From Clostridium sp. CAG:413 (GTDB lineage: Bacteria; Bacillota; Clostridia; Oscillospirales; Acutalibacteraceae), in assembly GCA_000431775.1 (NCBI GenBank), contig FR888177.1:34918-83285 (forward strand): a DNA stretch of 48,368 nucleotides. The letters run 5' to 3'. How positions within the stretch are numbered: the first letter of the stretch is position 1; each line of letters begins with the position of its first letter. Under the pieces are notes generated by a model. It saw only the letters and a program-made list of their open reading frames with translations. It was not told the DNA's origin and did no database searches. Shown one piece after another: positions 19,744-28,881 of the stretch. The position numbers were made by a program, and so were the translations under genes.

Positions 19744-21159
19744 ATGAAAGTTCTTTATGTTTCAAGTGAGGCGCTGCCCTTTGCCGCAAGCGGCGGGTTA
19801 GCGGATGTTGCCGGCTCGTTGCCCGGCGCTCTGACAAGGCGCAGGACCCCGTGCAGAGTCATTATGCCTCTCTACGGCTGCGTGACAGCCGACCAGAGAG
19901 CCTCCATGCGCTTTATCACCAGCATCATGGTGCCCGTATCATGGCGCAGGCAGTATTGCGGCATATTCGAGACCAAATACAACGGTGTCACCTATTATCT
20001 GCTCGACAATGAGTATTATTTCAAGCGTGACACCCTCTACGGCCACTATGACGACGGCGAGAGATTCGCTTTCTTCTCAAGAGCCGTGCTCGAAGCGCTG
20101 CCCTACCTCGACTTCAAGCCCGACATCATCCACTGCAACGATTGGCAGTCGGCTCTCGTGCCGGTCTATTACTCCACCATGTACGCCAACCGTGAGGGAT
20201 ACGCAGGCATAAAGACTATTTTCACAATTCACAATATCCAGTATCAGGGCATCTACGGCAAGGATATCCTCGGCGATGTTTTCGGCCTCGGCGAGGAGCA
20301 CGCCTCCCTCGTTGAATTCGGCGACTGCATCAATCTGATGAAGGGCGGCATCGAATGCGCCGACAGAGTGACCACCGTCAGCAACACCTACGCCGGCGAG
20401 ATACTCGACCCCTGGTTCAGCCACGGGCTTCACCCCATCCTGCTCGAGCGCAGCTACAAGCTCAGCGGCATACTCAACGGCATTGACACCAAGAGCTACG
20501 ACCCCGAAACGGATAAGGATATCTTCTATAATTTCTCCGCAAAATCGCCCGAGAACAAGGCCAAGGACAAAGCCGCCTTACAGGAGCTTTTCGGCCTGCC
20601 CGTCAATGCGGATACCCCGCTCATCGGCATCGTCTCCCGCCTCGTCGCCCACAAGGGCTTCGACCTGATAAAGAGGGTCATGTGGGATCTCGTCGCCTCG
20701 ACCGATATGCAGCTCGTTTTGCTCGGCTCAGGCGATTGGGAGTATGAATCCTTCTTCAAGGAGCTTGCGGCGGCGTTCCCCGGCAAGGTCGGCGTGCGCC
20801 TCGGCTTCATACCCGACATGGCGAGGAAGATCTACGCCGGCAGCGATATGTTCCTCATGCCGTCCAAGAGCGAACCCTGCGGACTGTCACAGATGGTGGC
20901 GCTGCGCTACGGCTCGATCCCCATCGTCAGGGAGACCGGCGGCCTCAAGGATACCATCACCGACAGCGGCGACGGCCAGGGCAACGGCTTCACTTTTAAG
21001 AGCTACGACGCATACGATATGCTCGACGCGATCCACCGTGCCCTCGCGGCTTATTATGACAAGAAGCACTGGAGCACTCTCGTCACCAGAGCCCTCAAAT
21101 GCGACAACAGCTGGGGACGCTCCGCAAGAGAATACATCAAGCTCTATCAGTCGCTTTGA
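19744..21159 (+). CDS. glgA: Glycogen synthase (ADP-glucose type, GT5)
   Basis: It transfers glucose from ADP-glucose onto the growing alpha-1,4 chain; 471 residues from ATG 19744, which has AAAGGAAG upstream and the family start MKVLYVSSEALPFA. The GT-B fold motifs HCNDWQSALVP, FTIHNIQYQG and the C-terminal PSKSEPCGLSQMVALRYGS are present. The usual Lys of the KxGGL loop is replaced (ASGGLADVAGSLP), a variant that I recall from other clostridial GT5 enzymes. It is the last gene of the operon and ends before a strong terminator. Confidence 0.95.
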   Translation: MKVLYVSSEALPFAASGGLADVAGSLPGALTRRRTPCRVIMPLYGCVTADQRASMRFITSIMVPVSWRRQYCGIFETKYNGVTYYLLDNEYYFKRDTLYGHYDDGERFAFFSRAVLEALPYLDFKPDIIHCNDWQSALVPVYYSTMYANREGYAGIKTIFTIHNIQYQGIYGKDILGDVFGLGEEHASLVEFGDCINLMKGGIECADRVTTVSNTYAGEILDPWFSHGLHPILLERSYKLSGILNGIDTKSYDPETDKDIFYNFSAKSPENKAKDKAALQELFGLPVNADTPLIGIVSRLVAHKGFDLIKRVMWDLVASTDMQLVLLGSGDWEYESFFKELAAAFPGKVGVRLGFIPDMARKIYAGSDMFLMPSKSEPCGLSQMVALRYGSIPIVRETGGLKDTITDSGDGQGNGFTFKSYDAYDMLDAIHRALAAYYDKKHWSTLVTRALKCDNSWGRSAREYIKLYQSL

Positions 21160-21170
21160 TATAACAAAAA

Positions 21171-21206
21171 AGAGGGACTGTATCCACGGTACAGTCCCTT
21201 TTATTA
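21171..21206. terminator. Bidirectional terminator between glgA and the XRE gene
   Basis: GGGACTGTA (21174-21182) pairs perfectly with TACAGTCCC (21190-21198). TTTTATTATTTT follows on the plus strand, and on the minus strand the mirrored end gives CTCTTTTTTG. It therefore serves both converging genes. Confidence 0.9.
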
Positions 21207-21851
21207 TTTTACATATTCATACGGTATCGGCGGCGTATACTCCGCCATGTGCTTAAAGATTAGCTGCTCCGCAGCCTTGACCAGCGCTTCGAGCGGCTTC
21301 GGCGGGGGAGTTTCCTCCGCGGGGCGCTTCGCCTTGGTCGGCTTGATGCATTCGTCGAGGGTCTGCGAGATAAGCTCCAAAAACAGCGGGTTGCAATAAA
21401 GCTCGCCGTCCGAATAGGCTCTGCCCGCCCAATTTTTGGGCAGCCTGCCCGCCTCCGCCTCAAGAAGTATGATGCGGTAGGCTTCAAGGATTATCAGCCT
21501 GTCAAAGTCGAAGCCGTAATCCCTCGTGCCGCCGGAGAGGTGGTCGCGGAGCATCAGCGCAGCCTTGAGCATAGTGCCGCTGCCGGCTTTTTCGTCATTG
21601 ACGCTTTTCTCCATGAGCAGCGAGAGCCTGCTGCTGCCCGTGCGGTCGGCGCTCCTGCCGAGCAGATAATCGCAGGTGACGCCGTAATAATCGGCCGCCT
21701 TTATCAGGAAGCTGTGGCCGCACTCCCTTATCCCCTTCTCATAGTGCGACAGCAGCGCCTGCGAGATGCCGAGACCCGCCGCGGCGTCCTTTTGGCTCAG
21801 GCCCCGCTCCTTGCGAAGCTCACTGAGTATCACGGGGAAGCTCTTTTCCAT
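21204..21851 (-). CDS. XRE-family transcriptional regulator
   Basis: 215 residues. The N-terminal helix-turn-helix (LRKERGLSQKDAAAGLGISQ, then ALLSHYEKGIRECG, about residues 12-45) is a Cro/C1-type DNA-binding domain, followed by AADYYGVTCDYLLGRS. The rest (about 75-215) has no motif that I recognise and may be a ligand or oligomerisation part. It is divergent from the histidine phosphatase and galactosidase genes, so it could control them. Confidence 0.85.
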   Translation of the reverse strand: MEKSFPVILSELRKERGLSQKDAAAGLGISQALLSHYEKGIRECGHSFLIKAADYYGVTCDYLLGRSADRTGSSRLSLLMEKSVNDEKAGSGTMLKAALMLRDHLSGGTRDYGFDFDRLIILEAYRIILLEAEAGRLPKNWAGRAYSDGELYCNPLFLELISQTLDECIKPTKAKRPAEETPPPKPLEALVKAAEQLIFKHMAEYTPPIPYEYVK

Positions 21852-21886
21852 ATTATCAACTCCTGTCGATTGACTATTCGTTATAA

Positions 21887-21925
21887 ATACAATCTAAATT
21901 ATACAGAATTTAATACAGTTTGTAT
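21887..21925. promoter_or_regulatory. Candidate operator with repeated ATACA motifs
   Basis: ATACA occurs at 21887, 21901 and 21913, and its inverse TGTAT at 21921. The last two form a short dyad (ATAC-AGTTT-GTAT, 21913-21925). They lie in the divergent gap between the XRE gene and the phosphatase gene. AT-rich DNA can give such repeats by chance. Confidence 0.35.
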
Positions 21926-21968
21926 ATTCGCAGAATATCTAAAATTTCACCCGTTTTTTGGAGGAAAA

Positions 21969-22598
21969 ATGAAAAGCTACACCGTCTACCTGATAAGACA
22001 CGGCATGACCGACGAGGGCGGCGAGGGCAGATACATCGGCCACACCGACGTCCCCCTGAGCGAGGAGGGCAGGCAGCAGCTCATTCGGCTTAAAGATGAG
22101 CTGGTCTATCCCCCCGTCAGCGCCGTATTCACAAGCCCGCTCTCAAGATGCACAGAGACCGCGGCAATCCTCTACCCCGAGAATAAGGCGATCGCCATCG
22201 ACGGGCTGATAGAGTATGACTTCGGCGAATTTGAGAATAAGACCGCCGAGGAGCTGAAAAAAAGCCCCGTATTCCCCAAATGGCTCGCGGGCGAGGCCGA
22301 CCCGCCCTTCGGCGAGAGCAACGCCGCCTTTGCAAAGCGTGTCTGCGGCTCGTTTGAAAAGATACTCGAGGGTCTGATGAAGACCGGCACGACCGACGCC
22401 GCCATCATCACCCACGGCGGAGTTATAATGGCTCTGCTCGCCGCCTACGGCATCCCCGAGCTGCCCATGCACGAGTGGCGCACCGATAACGGCTGCGGCT
22501 TCACCCTCAAGGTCAACGTCGGTCTCTGGATGAGGGGCAAAAAGATAGAGGTCTTCAGCGAATTCCCCTATGAGCGGGACGATGATTGGGACGAGTAA
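21969..22598 (+). CDS. Histidine phosphatase family protein
   Basis: 209 residues. The phosphate-binding motif LIRHGMTDEGG carries the catalytic histidine that is phosphorylated; the arginine of FTSPLSRCTETA, the glutamate of IEYDFGEFE and the second histidine in AIITHGGVI complete the active site of the phosphoglycerate mutase/CobC branch. Substrate is not determined by sequence. The start at 21969 follows a GGAGGAAAA site; an upstream open frame from 21540 is an artefact of the opposite gene. The galactosidase gene follows 19 bases later. Confidence 0.88.
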   Translation: MKSYTVYLIRHGMTDEGGEGRYIGHTDVPLSEEGRQQLIRLKDELVYPPVSAVFTSPLSRCTETAAILYPENKAIAIDGLIEYDFGEFENKTAEELKKSPVFPKWLAGEADPPFGESNAAFAKRVCGSFEKILEGLMKTGTTDAAIITHGGVIMALLAAYGIPELPMHEWRTDNGCGFTLKVNVGLWMRGKKIEVFSEFPYERDDDWDE

Positions 22599-22617
22599 TA
22601 ACACTACGGAGGTCAAT

Positions 22618-24391
22618 ATGAAAACTTTCACTGTCGAAAAGGACGGCTTCCGCCTCGGCGGCGAGCCTTTCAGAGTTATATCGGGCGCTATCCACTATTT
22701 CAGAGTGCCCCGCGAATACTGGCGCGACCGCCTCATCAAGCTCAAGGCCTGCGGCTTCAACACCGTCGAGACCTATGTCGCATGGAATATGCACGAGCCG
22801 AGGGAGGGCGAATTCGACTACTCGGATATGCTGGATATCGAGGATTTCCTCGCGACGGCTGCGGAGCTTGGGCTTTATGCCATCGTGCGCCCCGGTCCCT
22901 ACATCTGCTCCGAGTGGGAGTTCGGCGGGCTGCCCTGGTGGCTGCTCAAAAATGACGGCATCCGCCTGCGCTGCATGGACGCCGACTATATCGCCGCCGT
23001 CGACCGCTTTTTTGACTCGCTCATCCCCCGCATCGCCGCTCACCAGATAACCGAGGGCGGCAACGTGATACTCGTGCAGGTCGAGAATGAATACGGCAGC
23101 TACGGCGACGACAGCGAATACATCCGTTACCTCGCCGACGGGCTTCGCAGACGAGGGATAAACGTGCCCCTCTTCACCTCCGACGGCACGAATAAACAGA
23201 TGCTCACCGGCGGCACCGTGCCCGAGATATTCAAGACCGCAAACTTCGGCTCGAGAGCTGAGGAGCAGTTCGCCGCCCTGCGTGAATATCAGCCCGACGG
23301 CCCGCTGATGTGCACCGAATTCTGGAACGGCTGGTTTGACCACTGGACGGAGGAGCACCACCACCGCCTCGGCGACGACGCGGCGGCGAGCCTCGACGAT
23401 ATCCTCGCTCACGGCGGGAATGTGTCGGCATATATGTTCCACGGCGGTACGAATTTCGGCTTCATGAACGGCGCAAACTGCTTTGACAAATATGAGCCGA
23501 CCGTCTCGAGCTATGACGACGACGCCCCCGTCAACGAATGCGGCGACCTGACCGATAAATACTTCCGCTTCCGTGAAGTGATATCCAAATACGCCCCGAT
23601 ACCCGATATCGAGCTGCCCGCAGCCGTTAAGAAAAAGAAATACGGCAAGTTTGAATTCACCGCCTGCCGCCGCATCTTTATTCACCGCCTGCCGCCGCCT
23701 CTTTGACTGCCTTGACAAGCTCTCCGCCCCCGTTGAGACGGTCTGCCCCCTGCCGACGGAGAAGCTCGGGCAAGGCTACGGCTTCATCCTCTACCGCACC
23801 GAGGTAAGAGGACCGAGGGAGACTCAGAATGTCCGCATTCAGGAGCCCCGCGACAGAGCCTATATCTATAAGAACAACGAGCTGCTCGGCGTTCAGTACC
23901 GCAACGACAAGGAGCCTGCCGTTTCGACCGATATCCCCGCCGAGGGCGCGATACTCTCTGTGCTGGTCGAGAATATGGGCAGGGTCAATTACGGCGCATA
24001 TCTCAAAGATCCCAAGGGTGTGACCGAGGGCATCGGCTTCGGCTGGAACTTCATCTATCATTGGCAGACCTATCCGCTGCCGCTGGACGATCTCTCCGCC
24101 GTCGATTTCATCGAGCAGAAGCCCGTCTTTGACTCGACCCCGCTGCTGCTCAGAGCCGAGATCGACATTGACGAATGCTGCGACACCTTTGTTAAGCTCC
24201 CCGGCTTTAAAAAAGGCATGATATTCATTAACGGCCGTGCGCTCTCGAGATATTGGGAGGTCGGCCCGCAGCGCTCCGCCTATCTGCCCGCCCCGTTCCT
24301 CAAAAAGGGCAAAAACGAGCTTATAGTGCTCGAGCTTGAAGGCTTCGACGAGGCGAGCGTTATCCTTGACGGCGAGCCCGACCTCGGCTGA
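22618..24391 (+). pseudogene. GH35 beta-galactosidase, split by a +1 frameshift
   Basis: The first frame (22618-23706) encodes a full GH35 catalytic domain: ISGAIHYFRVPREYW, WNMHEPREGEFDY, the acid/base glutamate in QVENEYGSYG and the nucleophile in CTEFWNGWFDHW. It then runs into HRLPPPL and stops. The second frame (to 24391) carries the missing jelly-roll part, SLFTACRRLFDCLDKLSAPVE through WEVGPQRSAYLPAPFL. The break coincides with a 25-bp near-perfect tandem duplication; removing one copy restores one reading frame of about 582 codons. The start ATG 22618 has ACGGAGG upstream. The catalytic domain might still fold, but the normal product is not made unless the duplication is an assembly error. 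Confidence 0.85.
23656..23705 (+). repeat. 25-bp tandem duplication inside the GH35 gene
   Basis: The unit starting TTCACCGCCTGCCGCCGC occurs at 23656-23680 and again at 23681-23705, differing only in the last seven bases (ATCTTTA against CTCTTTG). Its length, 25 bases, is one more than a multiple of three and accounts exactly for the frame change. Confidence 0.85.
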
Positions 24392-24409
24392 GGCTGAAAA
24401 TACAACAAA

Positions 24410-24441
24410 AATCGGCAGGCTTTTTTGCCTGCCGATTTTTT
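24410..24441 (+). terminator. Terminator after the galactosidase gene
   Basis: ATCGGCAGGC (24411-24420) pairs with GCCTGCCGAT (24427-24436) over a six-T loop, followed by TTTTTTATT and preceded by AAAA, so it can also work on the opposite strand. Confidence 0.9.
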
Positions 24442-24445
24442 ATTC

Positions 24446-24892
24446 AAAAACTCCTCATTCCGTTTGCGGGGCGACGTACGCCGAGGCAAGCGGAGCAGAT
24501 AAAAAGCAAAATACAACATACGGGGCACATTCTTCGGGAGTGATCTAACAGATCGAGCCAAGATCCGTTATGAGAGACCGAAATGTGCCCCGATGCGTCC
24601 TGAGCCGGTTTGTCTCAGTGTTGCGAGCGTGCCCGAGAGTTTGGCTTCTCTCGGGCACGCTGCGCACAGACCGTACATTTTGTTTTGCAAAATGTGACGT
24701 TATAAAACCCGGGGCAGGCGGTGAAGCGGGAAAGAGTGAGACCGCTCCGCCCGCCCTGAGGCATTGGTGAATTTATTGCCGTCCCGTAACGCTTTGTTTT
24801 ATCCTCTCATTATATACAACACATGAGAACGGCAAAATGAGGGCAAAATTCTGAAAAAAATTTTAAAAAATTCCAAAAAAACTTTTTCGTAC
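24446..24892 (-). ncRNA. Candidate long structured RNA, family unknown
   Basis: No plausible protein frame. Read on the minus strand there are five stems in a row: GGGCAGGCGG (24712-24721) with CCGCCCGCCC (24747-24756); ACATTTTG (24675-24682) with CAAAATGT (24688-24695); a perfect 13-bp stem 24627-24639 with 24648-24660; a perfect 11-bp stem 24521-24531 with 24582-24592 enclosing a 50-base domain; and a final long hairpin (24451-24495) followed by TTTTTG on that strand, a terminator. A good promoter lies at 24927-24899 and a weaker -10 at 24814-24809, giving about 447 or 357 nt. I do not see the marks of tmRNA (no T arm or CCA end), RNase P RNA (no GAGGAAAGTCC) or SRP RNA. Confidence 0.5.
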
Positions 24893-24898
24893 CCAAAT

Positions 24899-24927
24899 AT
24901 TATAGCGCCGACGGGTAAAATGTGCAA
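24899..24927 (-). promoter_or_regulatory. Promoter reading into the candidate RNA
   Basis: On the minus strand TTGCAC (24927-24922), 17 bases, TATAAT (24904-24899). No protein gene starts downstream of it before the galactosidase terminator, which supports a non-coding transcript. Confidence 0.65.
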
Positions 24928-25025
24928 TAGTTCAGCGGATAAGGTCGGACAAACCGGCTCGATTTTTTGCGTTTTTATATAGAATTCGCCGCTCAAAAAA
25001 AAGCCCCTCCGACACGATAAAGCGA

Positions 25026-25056
25026 AGCCCCGCACGGCCTTTGACCGCACAGGGCT
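25026..25056 (-). terminator. Terminator-like hairpin after the V-ATPase operon
   Basis: On the minus strand a 12-bp stem (three G-U pairs) starts with AGCCC and ends with GGGGCT around a short loop. A run of eight T lies about 20 bases further on (25002-24995), so the hairpin or an overlapping alternative probably ends the operon. Confidence 0.55.
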
Positions 25057-25090
25057 TAAAATTAATTACAATATAACATTATAAGTGCAC

Positions 25091-25705
25091 TCAGTCCTCG
25101 TCGATAAAGCTCTTGATGACCTTCAGGCGCGAGAATTCCTCTCTGTCCTTCTCGTCGAGGGCGGCGGTTATCGTCTTGACCTGCTCCTCAAAGCGGGGGA
25201 TGATGATATTCTTCAGCGCGTTTGCCCGCTTCTGAGCCTTTTTGATGCCCGTTGCGAGGCGATAGACGCTGTTCTCGGTCTGGGCAAGCTCCGCCGTGAG
25301 CTGCTTTACCTCGTTGAAGCGGCGGTATGCCTCGTCGAGCTTCGCCGTAGTCCTGCGGAAGCCGAAATAGTTATCCGTCGGCACGGGGTCGAGCGAAACG
25401 GTCGGTATCTCAACGCCCATAACGCTGCGTGAGGATATCGTGAGGCCGTTCTCCACGGGCACAAAGGCGGCGAATTCGTCCACGATACCCATGCTCATAT
25501 TGGCCTCCTCGAGCGCCTGATAAGCGACGCGGTAGCTCTCGGCTATCCTGCTGCGGATATCGGCGGCGCTGTCGATAAGCCCCATCGTCTCACGGATGAG
25601 GATATTTCTCTTGCGGTCAAGCAGGTCGTAGCCGACCTTTGCAAGCTCAAGGGATTTTTTAATTTTCATCAAATTGCCCTTAGTGGGCGACACCCTGGCA
25701 GCCAT
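25091..25705 (-). CDS. V-type ATPase subunit D (central rotor)
   Basis: 204 residues. The start MAARVSPTKGNLMKIKKSLELA and the long helical ends (KRNILIRETMG; ALKNIIIPRFEEQVKTITAALD) are those of subunit D, the coiled-coil shaft that turns inside the A3B3 head. It is the last gene of the operon, 11 bases after subunit B, the order A-B-D seen in bacterial V-ATPase operons. Confidence 0.94.
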   Translation of the reverse strand: MAARVSPTKGNLMKIKKSLELAKVGYDLLDRKRNILIRETMGLIDSAADIRSRIAESYRVAYQALEEANMSMGIVDEFAAFVPVENGLTISSRSVMGVEIPTVSLDPVPTDNYFGFRRTTAKLDEAYRRFNEVKQLTAELAQTENSVYRLATGIKKAQKRANALKNIIIPRFEEQVKTITAALDEKDREEFSRLKVIKSFIDED

Positions 25706-25716
25706 GCTCAGACTCC

Positions 25717-27096
25717 TTAGTCTTTCTTTTTATAATACTTCTCGATGAGGTCGCTGCTGACCCTGTCAAGCTCGCTCTCGGGCAGTATCCTCAACATCTC
25801 CCAGCCGAGGTCGAGAGTTTCGTCTATCGAGCGATTCTCGTTCATACCCTGGCGCAGGAAGCGGTTCTCGAATTCCCTGCCGAATTTAAGATAGAGCTTG
25901 TCGGTCTCGGACAGCTCATCCTCGCCGATGACGGACGCGAGTGAAACGGCGTCCTGCACCTTGGCGTAGGCGGCGAAAAGCTGGTTTGCGAGGGCGGAGT
26001 GATCCTCCCTCGTGAAGCCCTCGCCGATGCCGTCCTTCATCAGCCTCGAAAGGCTGGGCAGCACACTGACCGGCGGATAGATGCCCTCGCCGTCAAGCGC
26101 ACGGTCGAGGACTATCTGCCCCTCGGTGATATAGCCCGTAAGGTCGGGCACGGGGTGAGTAATATCGTCGTTGGGCATGGTGAGGATAGGTATCTGAGTG
26201 ACCGAGCCCTCGCAGCCCTTTATCATGCCCGCCCGCTCATAGAGCGAGGCAAGGGTGGAGTAAAGGTAGCCCGGGTAGCCCTTCCTGCCCGGGATCTCGC
26301 CCTTGGAGGAGCTGAATTCACGCAGCGCCTCGCAGTAGGACGACATATCCGTCATAACGACGAGGATATGCATATTCTTCTCAAACGCCAGATATTCCGC
26401 AGCCGTTAGGGCGCAGAGGGGCGTTATCGTCCTCTCGATTATCGGGTCATCCGAGAGATTGAGGAACATCACGACCCTTGAGAGCACGCCCGACTCCTCA
26501 AATGAGCGGCGGAAGAAATCAGCGACGTCGTTCTTGACGCCCATTGCGGCGAAAACGACCGCGAAATTCTTCTCGGAGGCGCCCGTTATCTTTGCCTGGC
26601 GGACTATCTGCACCGCAAGCTCGTTATGCTTCATGCCGTAGCCCGAGAATATCGGCAGCTTCTGACCCCTGATGAGGGTCGAGAGGGCGTCTATCGACGA
26701 TATGCCGGTGCATATGTAGTTCCTCGGGTATATCCTCGAGACGGGGTTTATCGCCGAGCCGTTGATGTCGGCGGTCTTCTCGGGGTATATCTCGCCGAAG
26801 CCGTCGATGGGTCTGCCCGTGCCGTCGAACACCCTGCCGAGCATCTCGCCCGAGAGCGCCAGCTCCATCGGCCTGCCCGTGGGCACGGTGGCGGTGTTGG
26901 TCAGCGAAAGCCCCTTGGTACCCTCAAAGACCTGCGCCACTACACGCTCGCCGTCGATCTTGATTATCCTGCCCCTGCGGCGTTCGCCGTTTGCGACGTT
27001 GAATTCAACGACCTCCTCGTAGCCTGCGTTCTTAACGCCGTCGAGCACCACGAGCGAGCCGGATATTTCGTTAAGTCCGATATATTCTTTAATCAT
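25717..27096 (-). CDS. V-type ATPase subunit B
   Basis: 459 residues, the non-catalytic nucleotide-site subunit of the head. It has the P-loop-like region without the lysine motif ([22 protein letters not shown]), [15 protein letters not shown] and a sequence [21 protein letters not shown], all typical of B subunits. The gene lies 15 bases after subunit A and 11 before D. Confidence 0.97.
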   Translation of the reverse strand: MIKEYIGLNEISGSLVVLDGVKNAGYEEVVEFNVANGERRRGRIIKIDGERVVAQVFEGTKGLSLTNTATVPTGRPMELALSGEMLGRVFDGTGRPIDGFGEIYPEKTADINGSAINPVSRIYPRNYICTGISSIDALSTLIRGQKLPIFSGYGMKHNELAVQIVRQAKITGASEKNFAVVFAAMGVKNDVADFFRRSFEESGVLSRVVMFLNLSDDPIIERTITPLCALTAAEYLAFEKNMHILVVMTDMSSYCEALREFSSSKGEIPGRKGYPGYLYSTLASLYERAGMIKGCEGSVTQIPILTMPNDDITHPVPDLTGYITEGQIVLDRALDGEGIYPPVSVLPSLSRLMKDGIGEGFTREDHSALANQLFAAYAKVQDAVSLASVIGEDELSETDKLYLKFGREFENRFLRQGMNENRSIDETLDLGWEMLRILPESELDRVSSDLIEKYYKKKD

Positions 27097-27111
27097 AAAT
27101 CAAAACCCTTT

Positions 27112-28863
27112 TTATTTTGCCGAAAGTGAGGCGATGACCGAATCGATCTCGGCAATATATTCGTCAAACATATCAAGCCTGTCGTTGGGGATGTCATACT
27201 TCATCTTGATCAGCTTCTCGAGCAGCCCCGATTTGGATATGCCGCCGACGGGCTTGCCCTCGGCTATGAGCGCCTTGCCCTTCTCATAGAGGTGAAGTAT
27301 CGTTTTCATCATCAGGAACTGCTTCTCGAGCGGCACATAGGTGTCGTCCTGATGATAGGCGTTCTGCTGGAGGAAGCCGACCCTGACCACGCGGGCAACG
27401 TCGATAACGAGCCTCTGATCGTCGGGCAGCACGTCTGCGCCGATGAGCTTGACTATCTCCATTAGCTTGCTCTCCTCGTGGAGGAGTGAAAGCAGCTGCT
27501 GCCTGTATTCCATAAACGACATATCGACATTGTCGTTGTAGTAGTCGGCAAGGTCGGTGTCGTATTCGCTGTAGCTGTCAGTCCAGTTGATGGCGGGGTA
27601 ATGCCTTGCGTAGGCGAGCGACTTGTCGAGCGCCCAGAACACACGGGTGAAGCGCTTTGTATTCTGAGTGACGGGTTCGGAGAAATCCGAGCCTTGCGGT
27701 GAGACTGCGCCTATGACCGTGACGGAGCCTTCGCTGCCGCCCAAGGTCTGCACCCTGCCCGCTCTCTCATAAAAAGCGGCGAGACGTGAGGGCAGATAGG
27801 CGGGGAAGCCCTCCTCGGCGGGCATTTCCTCAAGCCTGCCGGATATCTCTCTGAGCGCCTCTGCCCAGCGGGAAGTGGAGTCCGCCATCATTGCGACGGC
27901 GTAGCCCATATCTCTGTAATACTCCGCAAGGGTGATGCCCGTGTATATCGAAGCCTCTCTTGCCGCGACGGGCATATTGGAGGTGTTGGCTATGAGCACC
28001 GTCCTGTCGGTCAGCTTCCTGCCCGTCCTCGGGTCAATAAGCTCGCCGAATTCGTCGAGCACCTGAGTCATTTCATTGCCGCGCTCGCCGCAGCCGACAT
28101 AGATGATTATATCCGCGTCGCACCACTTCGCGAGCTGGTGCTGAGTCATGGTCTTGCCCGTGCCGAAGCCGCCGGGGATAGCCGCCGTGCCGCCCTTGGC
28201 GACGGGGAGCAGGGTGTCAATGACCCTCTGACCCGTTATCAGCGGCACCGTGCAGGGCAGGCGCTTTGATATCGGGCGGGGAGTTCTTATCGGCCACTTG
28301 CTGCAAAGAGTGAGCGTGTGGACTTTACCGCTCTCATCGGTAAGCTCGATTATCTTTGAATTCACCGTGTAATGACCGCTCTCGGCGGCATAGGTGACCT
28401 TGCCGCTCACACCGGGCGGCACCATTACTTTATGGATTATCGACGGCGTTTCGGGGCAGGTGGCGTAGACCTCGCCCTCGCCGAGCGTGTCGCCGACCTT
28501 GGCGGTGACGGTGACATCCCAGAGCGTATCCGGGTCGATGCCGTCAGCCGTGCAACCCCTTGCGATGAATGAGCCGCTCTGCTCCGATATCTTACGCAGC
28601 GGGCGCTGAATGCCGTCGTATATATTTTTGATTATACCGGGTCCGAGCGTGACGGACATTGCGCTGCCCGTGCCAACCACCGGCTCGCCCGGCTTCAAAC
28701 CCGTCGTGACCTCATAGACCTGGATGGTGGTCAGGTCGTCGTCTATCGAGATGACCTCGCCGACCAGCCTCTCATTGCCGACATAGACCATCTCCTGCAT
28801 GGAGAAATCCTTTGAGGCAACGGTGACGACAGGGCCGTTTATACCGAAAATCGTGTTGGACAT
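27112..28863 (-). CDS. V-type ATPase catalytic subunit A
   Basis: 583 residues. The Walker A motif is GGFGTGKT (231-238), followed by the GCGERGNEM segment with the catalytic glutamate, and SRWAEALREISGRLEEMPAEEGFPAYL. The V-type non-homologous insertion (about 115-190) is present, which separates it from the F-type beta subunit. AAAGGAG precedes the ATG. The enzyme couples ATP and ion movement; direction and ion are not visible from this subunit. Confidence 0.97.
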   Translation of the reverse strand: MSNTIFGINGPVVTVASKDFSMQEMVYVGNERLVGEVISIDDDLTTIQVYEVTTGLKPGEPVVGTGSAMSVTLGPGIIKNIYDGIQRPLRKISEQSGSFIARGCTADGIDPDTLWDVTVTAKVGDTLGEGEVYATCPETPSIIHKVMVPPGVSGKVTYAAESGHYTVNSKIIELTDESGKVHTLTLCSKWPIRTPRPISKRLPCTVPLITGQRVIDTLLPVAKGGTAAIPGGFGTGKTMTQHQLAKWCDADIIIYVGCGERGNEMTQVLDEFGELIDPRTGRKLTDRTVLIANTSNMPVAAREASIYTGITLAEYYRDMGYAVAMMADSTSRWAEALREISGRLEEMPAEEGFPAYLPSRLAAFYERAGRVQTLGGSEGSVTVIGAVSPQGSDFSEPVTQNTKRFTRVFWALDKSLAYARHYPAINWTDSYSEYDTDLADYYNDNVDMSFMEYRQQLLSLLHEESKLMEIVKLIGADVLPDDQRLVIDVARVVRVGFLQQNAYHQDDTYVPLEKQFLMMKTILHLYEKGKALIAEGKPVGGISKSGLLEKLIKMKYDIPNDRLDMFDEYIAEIDSVIASLSAK

Positions 28864-28881
28864 AATCCGCTCCTTTCCCCC

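Noticed and set aside
21540..21968. N-terminal extension of the histidine phosphatase
   Set aside because: It lies antisense to the XRE gene and crosses the intergenic promoter region; the GGAGG site at 21969 decides the start.
22555..23718. 387-codon minus-strand frame opposite the galactosidase
   Set aside because: Antisense shadow of the GH35 gene, without recognisable domains.
24446..24892. 6S, tmRNA, RNase P or SRP RNA
   Set aside because: Several independent stems do not form the single long rod of 6S RNA, and the sequence marks of the other three are absent.
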